From Methylococcales bacterium (lineage in GTDB: Bacteria > Pseudomonadota > Gammaproteobacteria > Methylococcales > Methylomonadaceae), in contig JAPLRZ010000036.1 in NCBI GenBank assembly GCA_026398895.1, forward strand, positions 1-64,000: a DNA stretch of 64,000 nucleotides. Direction: 5' to 3'. Numbering within the stretch: the stretch's first letter is position 1; every line of letters starts with the position of its first letter. Below, piece after piece: positions 17,083 through 26,627 of the stretch. Position numbers and translations under genes: made by a program. The notes below the pieces were generated by a model. The model was not told the DNA's origin. It worked only from the letters and a program-made list of their open reading frames with translations, and did not search any database.

Positions 17083-20000
17083 CTACTTGGGCCACGAACC
17101 TGAATCTGAATAGTCCACATTGCTGGCGACTGGCGAATAATGGAGTATCTTGTGATCTCTCGTGCCGCAGAAATTACCCTGACAATATTGATGCAATTTT
17201 TCCTCTTTTTTCTGCTTAGCTCTACCCTCACTAGTCGTAGCCTCTTCCTTAATCATAGCCTCATGCTCAGCCTCTTTCACTAGATTATAAGCATGATCAA
17301 TTTGCTCATTTGTTTCCTTAGCCTTGGCGAGAAATTCCTTAGCCTTGAGTACAGCTTCCGCAGCTATTTTAAATTCATCCATAGCTATTTTATCAGCCGC
17401 TGCCTGCTCAGCCACTGCCTTCTCAGGCTTAGTCACTGCCTTCTCAGCCTTAGTCACTGCCTTCTCAGCCTTAGTTGCTGCCTTCTTAGCCACATCCGCT
17501 GCCTTCTTAGCCACATCCGCTGCCTCCTTAGTCCCAGTCTTCTTAGCCACATCCGCTGCTTTTTTAGCCACAGCCGCTACCTCCTTAGCCACATTCGCTG
17601 CCTCCTTAGTCCGAGCCACTGCTTCCTTCTTAAAATCAACCACTAATTCCTTCTTAGTCTCAGAATAAGACACTGTACTCTCAGCCTTAGCCATTGCAAT
17701 CTCAACCTTAGCCTCAGTCAGCACCTTCTCAGCCTTAGTCACTGCCTTATTAGCCTCATTCAATGCCTCCTTAGCCACAGCCACAGCCTGCTCAGCCACA
17801 GCCACAGCCACTGCATCCTTAGTCTCAGCCTTATTAGCCTCAGCCACTGCTTTATTAGCCTCATTCCATGCGTTATAAGCCTCAGCCGCTGCACTATTAG
17901 CCTCAAAATGCTCTGCCACAGCCACAGCCACAGCCGCATTTAATGCCTTCTCAACTACACCCAGTGCCTTACCAGCCTCTTTCAATGCCTTTAAAGGCAC
18001 CTCCGCTGCATCCTTAGCCTTAGTCACTGCCTCCAAAGCCACAGCATAAGCCACAGCCGCTGCATCCTTAGTCTCAGCCTTCTTAGCCTCATCCAATGCT
18101 TTTTTAGCCTCAATTAATGCGTAATAAGCCTCAGTCCATGCGTTATGAGCCACGTTATCAAAACGATTTTCTAATATACTCGCAGTCCTAGCCACTGTTA
18201 TTGCCTTAGAATACTCAGCCCGTAGTCTTGCAATAGTGTCACTTATAGGATTAACTAGGTTTGAGGCAGGTTGGGCGATAGAGGGAGCAAGAGCATTAGA
18301 TACATCTACCAAGCTATCCAGTGTAGTTTCTACTACCACATCAACATTATCAATTGCAGGCAGTGTTGCAGAACGAATTAATGAACTGATTGTTGAAGAG
18401 TAAAGTTCTGCATTTTCGCCTAATTGAAAAGCACTAGACGAATCATTGATTCTCGGAACAGCAGATACAATTCCAACCGAACTCTTTACCGCTTCGATGA
18501 TGCTCAAGGCAGTCGCATTGCCAGCGGCTTGCCTAAAGATATAGTTGCCAAAGTTAGCAATGAGTCCAGAGCCATCAATGGTGTAGCTACCAACATTACT
18601 TAAATTATTAGCCAAACTGCTAAAACCTAGTAACCCTGTAGTAGCAGTGGCTTGAGTTTCGCCATTGACAAAGCCCGTCAGTGTTCCTGAAAAAACAGGA
18701 TTCGCCGCGCCATACAAACGACTTGCCGCGTTGGCGGTGTAAGTCAGGGTAGCGGGGGTAATGGTTAACGACCCCACCGTGCCATTTGAAATATCATAGC
18801 CTTGTTGATTGGAAAACAAGCCTGTGGTGGAAGCGGTATAAGTTCCCACATTTTTCGCCGTGCCGTAAACAGTGGCAGTTCCCAGTAAATTGGCATTGGG
18901 AGTAATAGTCGCTCCCGTTGTGGTATTGGTATAAGTATAAGTGGGTGTGCTATCACTGAGACCATTGTAGGTTTTAGTGATAGCGTTGGCAGCGACAGTT
19001 AAAGGCGTTAAAAACGAACGCAATAACGGTGTGGTGTTGCCTTCATAAATGCGCCAGATTGCGGTGCTGCCGCCTGTGTTGGCAATATTCCAGCCTGCAC
19101 CGCTAAAGGTTGCCATTTGTTGCATTTGGGCGGTGGTTTTTCCTGTTGCTCCTGTAGTAGTTCCAGTTCCCACTCCAGTATTGCCTGCGATGTCTTTATT
19201 CCAAAAAGAAGTCGTGATAGTGCCAGTGACGCTGTTATTTCCCACCAATCCACCGACATTGCTAGCTCCAGTCACACTACCCGTCGCGTAGGCGTTGGTG
19301 ATGATGCTGCTGCCAATAATGAAGCCGTTATTTCCCACCAATCCACCGACATTGCTAGCTCCAGTCACACTACCCGTCGCGTAGGCATTGGTGATGATGC
19401 CGCTGGAGCTGTTACTTCCCACCAGTCCACCGACACTGCTAGTGCCACTGACACTACCAGTCGCGTAGACGTTGGTGATGTTGCCGTTGCCGCTGCCGCC
19501 TATCATCAGTGTGCCGCCAGTGTTTAATCCCACCAGACCACCGACATTGTTAGTGCCACTGACACTAACTTTTACGTAGGCGTTGTTTATGCTGCCGCCA
19601 ATGTTCTGTCCCACCAGCCCGCCGACATTGTTTTGACCGATAACGCTACCGCCCAGCAGTCCGACATTGCTTACACTGCCGCCTAGTATTACTCCAAACA
19701 GCCCGACAATATTTTGGGCTAGGCGATTGATGGTCAGCCCTGTGATGGTATGCCCTAAGCCGTCAAACTTGCCCGTGAAAGATCCAGTACTACCTATAGG
19801 CGTAAATCCTTGATTCACAAGACCAACTAAATTCCAACCGCTAGTGGCTGCGGCATTAATATCCCCGCCTAACACATACAAACCCGCTAAATTAGCGGTT
19901 GCCGCCATACCTTGCAGAGTTGCCGCGCCACCCGTTGCATCAGTTTCCGCACCTAAGCTGGTAATGACGGTGTAATTTTGTATAGCCGCCGCGCCTAGTT

Positions 20001-21771
20001 GCGTACTGAAGTTTTGCCCAGCCAATAGATTAACGCTCGCACCATTGTTAATAAAATAATTGTCAGTTGCTCCGCCGCCTTGCCCATAGAGCAGTAACAG
20101 TTTTGAGCTTGCACCTGAGCCTGTGATGTTGGCATTGATGTTGATATTGCGCCACGCATTGAGGGTCAAAAGGCTATTGCTAGACCAATTAATCACATCG
20201 TTGACATTGATGTCGCCCACGCCAGCACTACCCGCCGTACACGTTGCCCCCGTGCAGGAAGTCGCCAAGTTACCTGCAAGAATGGTTACGGCGTTACTGT
20301 TTAATGCGGTACTCAGGGCTGCACCTGTCATATTGCCGCCTGTTGCAGAGATGGTGAAATCGAAAGGATCAATCAGCCACGCGCCTGTTTTGCCTGTGTT
20401 AGCGCGAGTGCTGATATTCGCGCTATCAGCAATTTTTACTTTTGCTGCCGAGGTGTCGATAAAGCCACCATCGCCGCTTTTCGGTGCGGAGGCATCGAGT
20501 TTGCCCGCGACATTGACTGTGCCGCTGTCCATATTAGCGAATACCTTGATTGTTCCTGCCTTGCCGTTATTCAGGGCTTGGGCGTTTACGGTCGCGCCTT
20601 GTTGTACGCTGGTTTGGCGGGTGTTGACTTTGTCGCCAATGGTAATCACACCACCGCCATTATCACCCGACGCGGTGACTATCGCGCCGTTGTTAATCTG
20701 GATGTTGTTACCTGTCACACTGATTTTGCCACCTGTCGTGCTGGCGTTCAAACCAAGGTTTGGACTCCCGTTGTTGGCGTTGGAGTTCAAACCTTGGTTT
20801 GTATTGTCTGTATCCAATGTGCCGCTGACTTGAACCTTGCCGTTATCGCCACCGTCTAGGATTATTTCGCCGTTGCGTTCGACTAAACCTTGGGCTTTGA
20901 TAATGCCCGCTTGATTAATCACGGTGTCGATTAATTGTCCTGCGGCTTTGGCGGTTAATACCACGCGTCCACCATCGGCTTGAATCGCGCCTTTGTTGGT
21001 GATTTGCGCATTTAATGCCGCTTCGCTGACTTTGACTTCCACTAGCCCATCGCCTTGAAAATCTAAATCCACGGTTTTACCTGCGGCAAGCGCGGTTGTG
21101 CCTTTGGGGGTGTTGATTGTCCCTGTGTTGGTGACGCTGCTACTAATCAATGCAACCACACCGCCGTTGGGAACGTTAATAGTGCCGTGGTTTTCTACGC
21201 TGCCCGTCGCGCCATTTTGAGTAAAGTGATTTTTGCCCGCCATAAAATCAGCATTGCTAATTTCGTGAGTACTGGCGATTAAACCACCGACATCGACTTG
21301 CGCGGTTTTTCCAAACATCACGCCGTTAGGATTGACTAAATACACTTGTCCGTTAGCGTGCAACTGCCCTTGAATTTGACTGGCATCTCCACCGACCACG
21401 CGATTCAATAATGCAGCTTGGGCGTTGGGTTGTTGGATATTGACGGCTTCGGTGGGCGCAATAGAAAAACCTTGCCAGTTAATGACAGCCTGTTGACTGG
21501 CTTGGTCGATTTGCATTTGCCCTGCGCTGGGGGTGTTGACGGTTGCTTGTCCTGCAATCAGTTCATTGCCTGTTGGCAATGCCCAACTTGCAGAAGAAAA
21601 AAGTAATAAACTGGTCGCTAATAACGGCAATGACTGCCAGTCCTTTAAAGGACTGGCAGTTATATTTTTACGGCGATTGGATGAGCGTTTTCCTTGCCCT
21701 TTGGTTATTTCAGAGACGGCGACCCACGCGCTTAATGCTTCATTCCAAATGCTACGATAGATGTGGTTCAT
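17083..21771 (-). CDS. two-partner-secretion filamentous exoprotein (TpsA-like adhesin) with Ala/Lys coiled-coil C-terminus
   Basis: I start at the ATG at 21771 (1562 residues): AAGGA lies 8 bases upstream, and the protein opens with an ESPR-type extended signal peptide (MNHIYRSIWNEALSAWVAVS), ending near ASWA-64. Next come the TPS/haemagglutination domain (~65-190; NPNGVMFG at 147-154), beta-helical repeats, GLUG-type repeats (VGGLVGxN units, within ~700-900) and an MBG/YDG-like domain (ITKTYNGLSDSTP). A ~450-residue Ala/Lys/Glu coiled coil follows (AADVAKKAADVAKK). The end has CQGNFC at C1530/C1535, reminiscent of the terminal Cys pair anchoring HMW-type adhesins. Residues 38-47 are encoded by a 28-bp dispersed palindrome. 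No TpsB transporter is nearby. Secreted or surface-bound adhesion role inferred. Confidence 0.88.
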   Translation of the reverse strand: MNHIYRSIWNEALSAWVAVSEITKGQGKRSSNRRKNITASPLKDWQSLPLLATSLLLFSSASWALPTGNELIAGQATVNTPSAGQMQIDQASQQAVINWQGFSIAPTEAVNIQQPNAQAALLNRVVGGDASQIQGQLHANGQVYLVNPNGVMFGKTAQVDVGGLIASTHEISNADFMAGKNHFTQNGATGSVENHGTINVPNGGVVALISSSVTNTGTINTPKGTTALAAGKTVDLDFQGDGLVEVKVSEAALNAQITNKGAIQADGGRVVLTAKAAGQLIDTVINQAGIIKAQGLVERNGEIILDGGDNGKVQVSGTLDTDNTNQGLNSNANNGSPNLGLNASTTGGKISVTGNNIQINNGAIVTASGDNGGGVITIGDKVNTRQTSVQQGATVNAQALNNGKAGTIKVFANMDSGTVNVAGKLDASAPKSGDGGFIDTSAAKVKIADSANISTRANTGKTGAWLIDPFDFTISATGGNMTGAALSTALNSNAVTILAGNLATSCTGATCTAGSAGVGDINVNDVINWSSNSLLTLNAWRNININANITGSGASSKLLLLYGQGGGATDNYFINNGASVNLLAGQNFSTQLGAAAIQNYTVITSLGAETDATGGAATLQGMAATANLAGLYVLGGDINAAATSGWNLVGLVNQGFTPIGSTGSFTGKFDGLGHTITGLTINRLAQNIVGLFGVILGGSVSNVGLLGGSVIGQNNVGGLVGQNIGGSINNAYVKVSVSGTNNVGGLVGLNTGGTLMIGGSGNGNITNVYATGSVSGTSSVGGLVGSNSSSGIITNAYATGSVTGASNVGGLVGNNGFIIGSSIITNAYATGSVTGASNVGGLVGNNSVTGTITTSFWNKDIAGNTGVGTGTTTGATGKTTAQMQQMATFSGAGWNIANTGGSTAIWRIYEGNTTPLLRSFLTPLTVAANAITKTYNGLSDSTPTYTYTNTTTGATITPNANLLGTATVYGTAKNVGTYTASTTGLFSNQQGYDISNGTVGSLTITPATLTYTANAASRLYGAANPVFSGTLTGFVNGETQATATTGLLGFSSLANNLSNVGSYTIDGSGLIANFGNYIFRQAAGNATALSIIEAVKSSVGIVSAVPRINDSSSAFQLGENAELYSSTISSLIRSATLPAIDNVDVVVETTLDSLVDVSNALAPSIAQPASNLVNPISDTIARLRAEYSKAITVARTASILENRFDNVAHNAWTEAYYALIEAKKALDEAKKAETKDAAAVAYAVALEAVTKAKDAAEVPLKALKEAGKALGVVEKALNAAVAVAVAEHFEANSAAAEAYNAWNEANKAVAEANKAETKDAVAVAVAEQAVAVAKEALNEANKAVTKAEKVLTEAKVEIAMAKAESTVSYSETKKELVVDFKKEAVARTKEAANVAKEVAAVAKKAADVAKKTGTKEAADVAKKAADVAKKAATKAEKAVTKAEKAVTKPEKAVAEQAAADKIAMDEFKIAAEAVLKAKEFLAKAKETNEQIDHAYNLVKEAEHEAMIKEEATTSEGRAKQKKEEKLHQYCQGNFCGTRDHKILHYSPVASNVDYSDSGSWPK
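21633..21660. repeat. 28-bp palindrome inside the adhesin signal-peptide region
   Basis: ACTGCCAGTCCTTT/AAAGGACTGGCAGT, perfect 14-bp arms. It is in frame on the minus strand and encodes TASPLKDWQ between the ESPR part and the hydrophobic core. The same sequence is intergenic at 16582 and 29178. Confidence 0.92.
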
Positions 21772-21813
21772 GACAGGAGTCCTTATGCGAGGTTGTAGAT
21801 ATTCAGGCAATAA

Positions 21814-21847
21814 AAAACCCGCTGGTGCTTGGCAACCAGCGGGTTTT
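21814..21847 (-). terminator. terminator-type hairpin between leader frame and adhesin ATG
   Basis: Perfect 13-bp stem (AAAACCCGCTGGT with ACCAGCGGGTTTT, 8-base loop), followed on the minus strand by a T-rich tail (GGGTTTTTTATTGCC). It lies 43 bases upstream of the adhesin start and begins 3 bases after the leader stop codon. It could be an attenuator for the adhesin, or simply the terminator of the upstream nitrate/porin transcript. Confidence 0.8.
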
Positions 21848-21849
21848 GT

Positions 21850-21948
<99 letters not shown>

Positions 21949-22049
21949 GACATTTCCCTTAAATTTTTATTGTAATTTTCAGGGAGTGTAGTTTAGTTTC
22001 GATGGAATAACTACAGGTATTTACACACAAAAATTAATTGAGTTTTGGC

Positions 22050-22143
22050 AGTGGGTCAACGCTGTGTTTTTAAATCGGAATCCAAGATATTTAAATACGT
22101 TCAAAACGTGTTTTGGAGTCTTAATAACAGATTTGACTCACTT
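22050..22143. repeat. MITE-like family B, diverged copy
   Basis: Left end GTGGGTCAACGCTGTG, interior CAAAACGTGTTTTGGAGTC as in the copies at 15726 and 60134, right end CAGATTTGACTCACTT. It ends 9 bases from the stop of the porin gene at 22152. Confidence 0.75.
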
Positions 22144-22151
22144 AATATTAA

Positions 22152-23471
22152 CTAGAAGCTGACTGTTCCTTGTACCCATACTTTTTGGGTATCGGTCGCA
22201 TTAGGACTAAAGCCTGTCTTACCTTGGGCATTATCAAAATAAGCGTATTTAGTTAACACAGAATAATGTTTTCCAAATTTTTGCTCGGCTTGAAAATCCC
22301 ATTCTTTGCCGTAGTTAATGTTACCTGTATCATCAGAAAAAGCATGGAAAACGCCCATGACTGTAAGACTGTCATTTTCCAGAAACTTACCACTCACTGT
22401 GCCGAACACGTCACGAATACCATCTTTAGGGGTAACTAGAAATAAATCAGCCCAGCCTTGGAACGCGTGATTAGTACCCAGTGGAGTCTGAAAGGCTTGA
22501 TTGAGACCATGACCATCCAGCTGTTCCATCGCACCTTGAAAGCTAAAGTTATAGGCGGTAAAACCCCCCATCACGTTATAACGATTTGCTGTGTACTTAA
22601 CAGGACTGTTGAGGTAATCTTTTTGAATAGACCATTCAGCGGTGTACAACAAACTGTAATTATCGAAAAATTTCGGAGGTTTTTCACTATTGACGATACG
22701 AAGACCGTAAGTTTGATTTGATTTAGAAGCAGTTGAACCGCCTCTGGCAGTAGTATCCATATCGGTATAGCCCAACCAGTAGCCATAACCGATTAATTTA
22801 CCGTAATCACCGAGGTTATAACTAAGGTTAAGTATGGGGGCATTAATGTGTTCAGTGGTGGCGGTAAAAGTATTGACGTTACCAATATAACCCACATTAA
22901 CAACCAGATGATTAAGTGATTTATTGGTAATTAATACCGAATCAAAGGTAGTTTCCAATTGTCGCCATGCCACGTTGCCAATAAAGCGGTCATCATCAAA
23001 TTTAATACGTTGCCGTCCGCCTTTGATGACAGTATCAGGAATACCTGAATAACTCAGCCATAACTGATTAAGTTCATTGAAACCAGGATCAGCAACTATT
23101 GAATAACCAGGTTTATTGTTACGTCCATTATTGTAATCGGATTGTAAAACGTGCGTGCCTTCGTACTCGACATAACCCTGTACGCCATAATAAGTGGGCG
23201 ACAGTACACCTAAGCGAGTGCGTATGGTGTTGGCATTCGCTGTTTTTGGTTGCACTGCACTGGGTAACGCTTGTCCAGTCGCGGGATTAATGGTGTTATC
23301 TTGATTGACGTTTTCATAACGATAGCGCATATCAATTTTCACTGCCCCATCTCTGCCAATTTTAAGTGCGTCTTCTATATCTTTTGTGGTATCGGCTAAA
23401 GCTACGCCAGCACCAACGGATAGTGAGAGTAGTACCATTGATAATGGTATTTTTCGTTGATTTCGTGGCAT
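22152..23471 (-). CDS. alginate-export-type outer-membrane porin associated with nitrate uptake genes
   Basis: 439 residues from the ATG at 23471, which has an AAAGGGGG Shine-Dalgarno. The signal peptide (SMVLLSLSVGAGVALA) is followed by DTTKDIEDALKIGRDGAVKIDMRYRYENV, typical of the alginate-export (AlgE-like) barrel family, and alternating beta-strand patterns to a terminal VQGTVSF ending in Phe. No alginate genes are present. It follows the nitrate ABC transporter genes on the same strand (about 127 bp after the ATPase gene), so I infer an outer-membrane channel serving nitrate or another small anion rather than polysaccharide export. Confidence 0.82.
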   Translation of the reverse strand: MPRNQRKIPLSMVLLSLSVGAGVALADTTKDIEDALKIGRDGAVKIDMRYRYENVNQDNTINPATGQALPSAVQPKTANANTIRTRLGVLSPTYYGVQGYVEYEGTHVLQSDYNNGRNNKPGYSIVADPGFNELNQLWLSYSGIPDTVIKGGRQRIKFDDDRFIGNVAWRQLETTFDSVLITNKSLNHLVVNVGYIGNVNTFTATTEHINAPILNLSYNLGDYGKLIGYGYWLGYTDMDTTARGGSTASKSNQTYGLRIVNSEKPPKFFDNYSLLYTAEWSIQKDYLNSPVKYTANRYNVMGGFTAYNFSFQGAMEQLDGHGLNQAFQTPLGTNHAFQGWADLFLVTPKDGIRDVFGTVSGKFLENDSLTVMGVFHAFSDDTGNINYGKEWDFQAEQKFGKHYSVLTKYAYFDNAQGKTGFSPNATDTQKVWVQGTVSF

Positions 23472-23598
23472 AAAGCCCCCTTTGATAATTAAAAAATGTT
23501 GTGGTGAGTATAGCACAAGCAGTTATTATTCATAGAGATATGGACTGATAGTAAAGTTTTACTTAAGCTTGTTCAGACAGCACTGGGCATTCAAAATG

Positions 23599-25329
23599 CT
23601 AGTGTGCGTGGTCACATTCTGATAAAAAACTCAGTATGCTTTCCCGATACCGATAATAGTCTGGGTGTTCTAATAAGGATTTGCGCGTTCTGGGGCGAGG
23701 CAGATTAATTTCTTCAATTTTACCAATTTTAGCCATTGGTCCATTGGTCATCATCACCACTCTGTCGGCTAATAAAATAGCTTCATCGACATCATGGGTG
23801 ACCATAATGGCGGTGACATGAGTGCGTTCCCAGACCTCCATTAATACTTCTTGCAACTCCCAACGGGTGAGTGAGTCCAACATTCCGAACGGTTCATCTA
23901 GCAGTAATAGTTTGGGCGATAAGGCAAACGCACGCGCAATACCAACACGTTGGCGCATTCCGTTGGACATTTCGCTGGCTTTTTTATGCAGACTATCGCC
24001 TAAACCCACCCGCGTTAAGTAATAACTAACGATGTCGTTACGCTCTGCTTTGCTGGCGTGAGGATACACTTTATCAACACCTAGCTGTACATTTTCATAA
24101 GCAGTGAGCCACGGAAATAAACTCGGTGCTTGAAACACTACCCCTCTATCAGGCCCTGCGGTAGCGACTTCACGATTGTCTAAAATAATACAGCCTTCAG
24201 AAATATCGGTTAAACCCGCTGCCATAGATAGTACGGTAGATTTACCACAGCCAGAATGCCCAATAATGGAAATAAATTCGCCTTTTTTCAACATCATGTC
24301 AAAACCATCGACTACTTTGACCGTACTGTTACCGTCTGAAGTAGGGTAAATTTTCGATAAGCGAGAAAACTCTAAATAGCGCGGTTTGCCTAAATCATGA
24401 GCCGCTGGTTGTAAACTCGTATAATCATGCTGGGTATTCGGGCGTACACTGGGTAATACGATTTGCTCTTTAATGACTTCGTTGGCTTTTTCCATGCCGA
24501 TTGCCATTAAATAGCGAGTAATTTCAGCTCGTAGTCTTTTAAACTCTTCATTGTGATTTAACGCAGTCCGATCACGAGGACGGGGAATATCAACGTGAAA
24601 ATCAGGGCCAAACGTAGCATCTGGACCTGGATTCAGAGGAATAACGCGATCTGCCATATAAATAGCTTCATCGACATCATTGGTGATTAAAATCACAGTT
24701 TTCTTTTCTTGTTGCCAAATTTGTAAAATTTCATCTTGTAAATTGCCGCGTGTCAGTGCGTCTAACGCGCTTAACGGTTCATCTAACAACAAAATATCTG
24801 GGTTAGCGGCTAACGCTCGCGCCACATTGACTCGTTGACGCATACCACCTGACAGTTCGGCAGGTTTTTTATTCATTGCAGGCGTTAAGCTAACCATTGA
24901 AATGTATTTTTCAGTATGGGCTTTGCGTTGCTGCGCTGACCAATGTTTGAAAATTTCATCCACCGCTAATGCTACATTTTCATATACCGTTAACCACGGC
25001 ATTAGTGAATAATTTTGAAACACCACACCACGGTCTGGACCTGGTTCAGTAATGGCTTTACCTTGTTTTAATACATCGCCACTGTCTGCTTGCAACAAAC
25101 CTGCAATTAAAGAGATTAAGGTGGTTTTACCACTGCCAGAGAAGCCGACAATGGCAATAAACTCGCCTTCTTTGACCTGTAAATTAATATTTTTCAGTAT
25201 CGAGCTACTACCGTAATGCTTACAAACGTCTTTAAGTTCGACTATCGGTAATGCGGCATCATTGGATGGATTCATAAACACCGCTGTCTCAGCTACGGAT
25301 GACACACTTTTCAATTGAACGACTGCCAT
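23599..25329 (-). CDS. nitrate ABC transporter ATP-binding protein, two fused ATPase domains (NrtD/NrtC-like)
   Basis: 576 residues with two complete ABC ATPase domains. Domain 1 (~25-280) has Walker A GFSGSGKTT and signature LSGGMRQRV. Domain 2 (~320-570) has Walker A GHSGCGKST and signature MSNGMRQRVGIARA. Walker B (LLLLDEP) is present in both. Cyanobacterial nitrate transporters use separate NrtC and NrtD subunits, with a binding-protein-like domain on NrtC. Here the two ATPases are fused in one chain and the regulatory domain is absent. The start has GAGGTTACGTC before the ATG, and it begins 10 bases after nrtB. Powers ATP-driven nitrate (or nitrite) import with the two upstream genes. 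Confidence 0.9.
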   Translation of the reverse strand: MAVVQLKSVSSVAETAVFMNPSNDAALPIVELKDVCKHYGSSSILKNINLQVKEGEFIAIVGFSGSGKTTLISLIAGLLQADSGDVLKQGKAITEPGPDRGVVFQNYSLMPWLTVYENVALAVDEIFKHWSAQQRKAHTEKYISMVSLTPAMNKKPAELSGGMRQRVNVARALAANPDILLLDEPLSALDALTRGNLQDEILQIWQQEKKTVILITNDVDEAIYMADRVIPLNPGPDATFGPDFHVDIPRPRDRTALNHNEEFKRLRAEITRYLMAIGMEKANEVIKEQIVLPSVRPNTQHDYTSLQPAAHDLGKPRYLEFSRLSKIYPTSDGNSTVKVVDGFDMMLKKGEFISIIGHSGCGKSTVLSMAAGLTDISEGCIILDNREVATAGPDRGVVFQAPSLFPWLTAYENVQLGVDKVYPHASKAERNDIVSYYLTRVGLGDSLHKKASEMSNGMRQRVGIARAFALSPKLLLLDEPFGMLDSLTRWELQEVLMEVWERTHVTAIMVTHDVDEAILLADRVVMMTNGPMAKIGKIEEINLPRPRTRKSLLEHPDYYRYRESILSFLSECDHAH

Positions 25330-25339
25330 GACGTAACCT

Positions 25340-26356
25340 CTATTGGGGTTTACCGAAAGAAAATAGATTTTGCAAAGTCTGCATGATTCTATCCAGAATA
25401 AAACCGATGATACCGATGGTAAACACCGCCACCATGATTCTACCTAGCGATTGTGAGCTGCCGTTTTGAAATTCATCCCAGACAAATTTTCCAAGACCTG
25501 GGTTTTGCGCCAACATTTCGGCGGCAATTAATACCATCCAGCCCACGCCTAACGATAAGCGCATACCTGTAAAAATGAACGGTAACGCCGAGGGTAGAAT
25601 AATTTTTCTAATTTGCGTACTCCAGTTCAGGCGTAATACTTTACCGACATTAACTAAATCTTTATCAATCGACGCTACGCCCACCGTAGTATTAATCAGC
25701 GTTGGCCATAATGAACACAAGGTCACGGTAACAGCAGAGGTTAAAAAGGATTTTTCAAACCACGAGTCATCACTGGTTTGGTACAACGCACTGACTGTGA
25801 GTGTCACAATCGGCAACCATGCCAGCGGCGACACAGGTTTGAAAATTTGAATCAGGGGATTCAGTGCGGTGCGAAAAGTTTCACTCATGCCACATAAAAT
25901 ACCTAACGGCACAGCAATCAGAGTCGCCAGAATGAAACCTGTAAACACGGTATATAGACTGGTGAAAATTTGATCTAAAAAGGTTGATTTACCTGCATAA
26001 ACAAAGGTATTGACATCGGCTTTAGGGTCTTTGGCTAAGGCTTCGTTATTTTCTTGCAGTTGCTGTTGGTAAAATTCTTTTTCCTTTTGTCTTTCAGCCG
26101 TGTGATCATCCATTAAACCACCAAACTCATGCCACACTGCACTAGGACCTGGAATAGCACCTAAACTGGTGTGAATTCGGCTAGCTGAGGCACTCCATAA
26201 ACCTAGGAAAATAATAAAAGCCAGAATCGGCACGCCGATAATTAACCACATTTGGCGAAATTGTTGAGTAGGATTTTCCCCTGCACAAATTTTAACGATG
26301 GGTACAAACCACGTTAATCCTGAGAGAGTAAGAAATTTAATCAGTTTGTTGTTCAT
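25340..26356 (-). CDS. nrtB: nitrate ABC transporter permease
   Basis: 338 residues from the ATG at 26356, which has an AGGTGG Shine-Dalgarno. The open frame continues upstream to about 26623, but that part is made of the family A repeat and is not protein. An N-terminal helix (LIIGVPILAFIIFLGLWSAS) is followed by a periplasmic segment rich in charged residues and a binding-protein-dependent permease domain with about five helices. The domain has the cytoplasmic loop motif (EAA-like: VASIDKDLVNVGKVLRLN...ILPSALPFIFTGMRLSLGVGW). NrtB/SsuC-type permease; nitrate specificity follows from the NrtA-like neighbour. Confidence 0.92.
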   Translation of the reverse strand: MNNKLIKFLTLSGLTWFVPIVKICAGENPTQQFRQMWLIIGVPILAFIIFLGLWSASASRIHTSLGAIPGPSAVWHEFGGLMDDHTAERQKEKEFYQQQLQENNEALAKDPKADVNTFVYAGKSTFLDQIFTSLYTVFTGFILATLIAVPLGILCGMSETFRTALNPLIQIFKPVSPLAWLPIVTLTVSALYQTSDDSWFEKSFLTSAVTVTLCSLWPTLINTTVGVASIDKDLVNVGKVLRLNWSTQIRKIILPSALPFIFTGMRLSLGVGWMVLIAAEMLAQNPGLGKFVWDEFQNGSSQSLGRIMVAVFTIGIIGFILDRIMQTLQNLFSFGKPQ

Positions 26357-26416
26357 ATTTACCACCTTGTGAGGTAGGTTGGGTTGCCGTCTTTTTGGCA
26401 GCCCAACATTCTTTGG

Positions 26417-26531
26417 TAAGTTCGTGGCAATAAGTTTGCGTGTATTTAGGAGTGCAAGCTTTGCTTGCAAGTCAGGCAAAGCCTGACCTCCAACGTTAAG
26501 TAATACACCTTTACTTGTTGCTAAGAACTTA
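26417..26531 (-). repeat. MITE-like family A, copy 3 (inverted, between nrtA and nrtB)
   Basis: Reverse complement of the copies at 3927 and 16467. TAAGTTCGTGGCAATAAGT and ACTTGTTGCTAAGAACTTA form imperfect terminal inverted repeats, about 16 of 19 matching. It splits the nrtA-nrtB spacing to 271 bp. Further GGGTTGC/GCAACCC hairpins surround it (about 26378-26410 and 26540-26620). Confidence 0.85.
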
Positions 26532-26627
26532 TATTTGTGGGTTGCGAAAGATCTGCAACCCAGCCTACGAATCTTGTATTGGTGTTCTGTATTGGGTTGC
26601 CAAAAAGCAGTAACCCACCCCACCCAT

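Noticed and set aside
17293-20859. Several long open frames on the plus strand across the adhesin gene
   Set aside because: They are antisense to a clear minus-strand gene with domains throughout. The low-complexity Ala/Lys codons produce long Leu/Ser-rich antisense frames. No Shine-Dalgarno or family features.
26357-26623. N-terminal extension of nrtB
   Set aside because: The extra codons are the family A repeat and flanking hairpins. The ATG at 26356 has a good Shine-Dalgarno and starts a normal permease.
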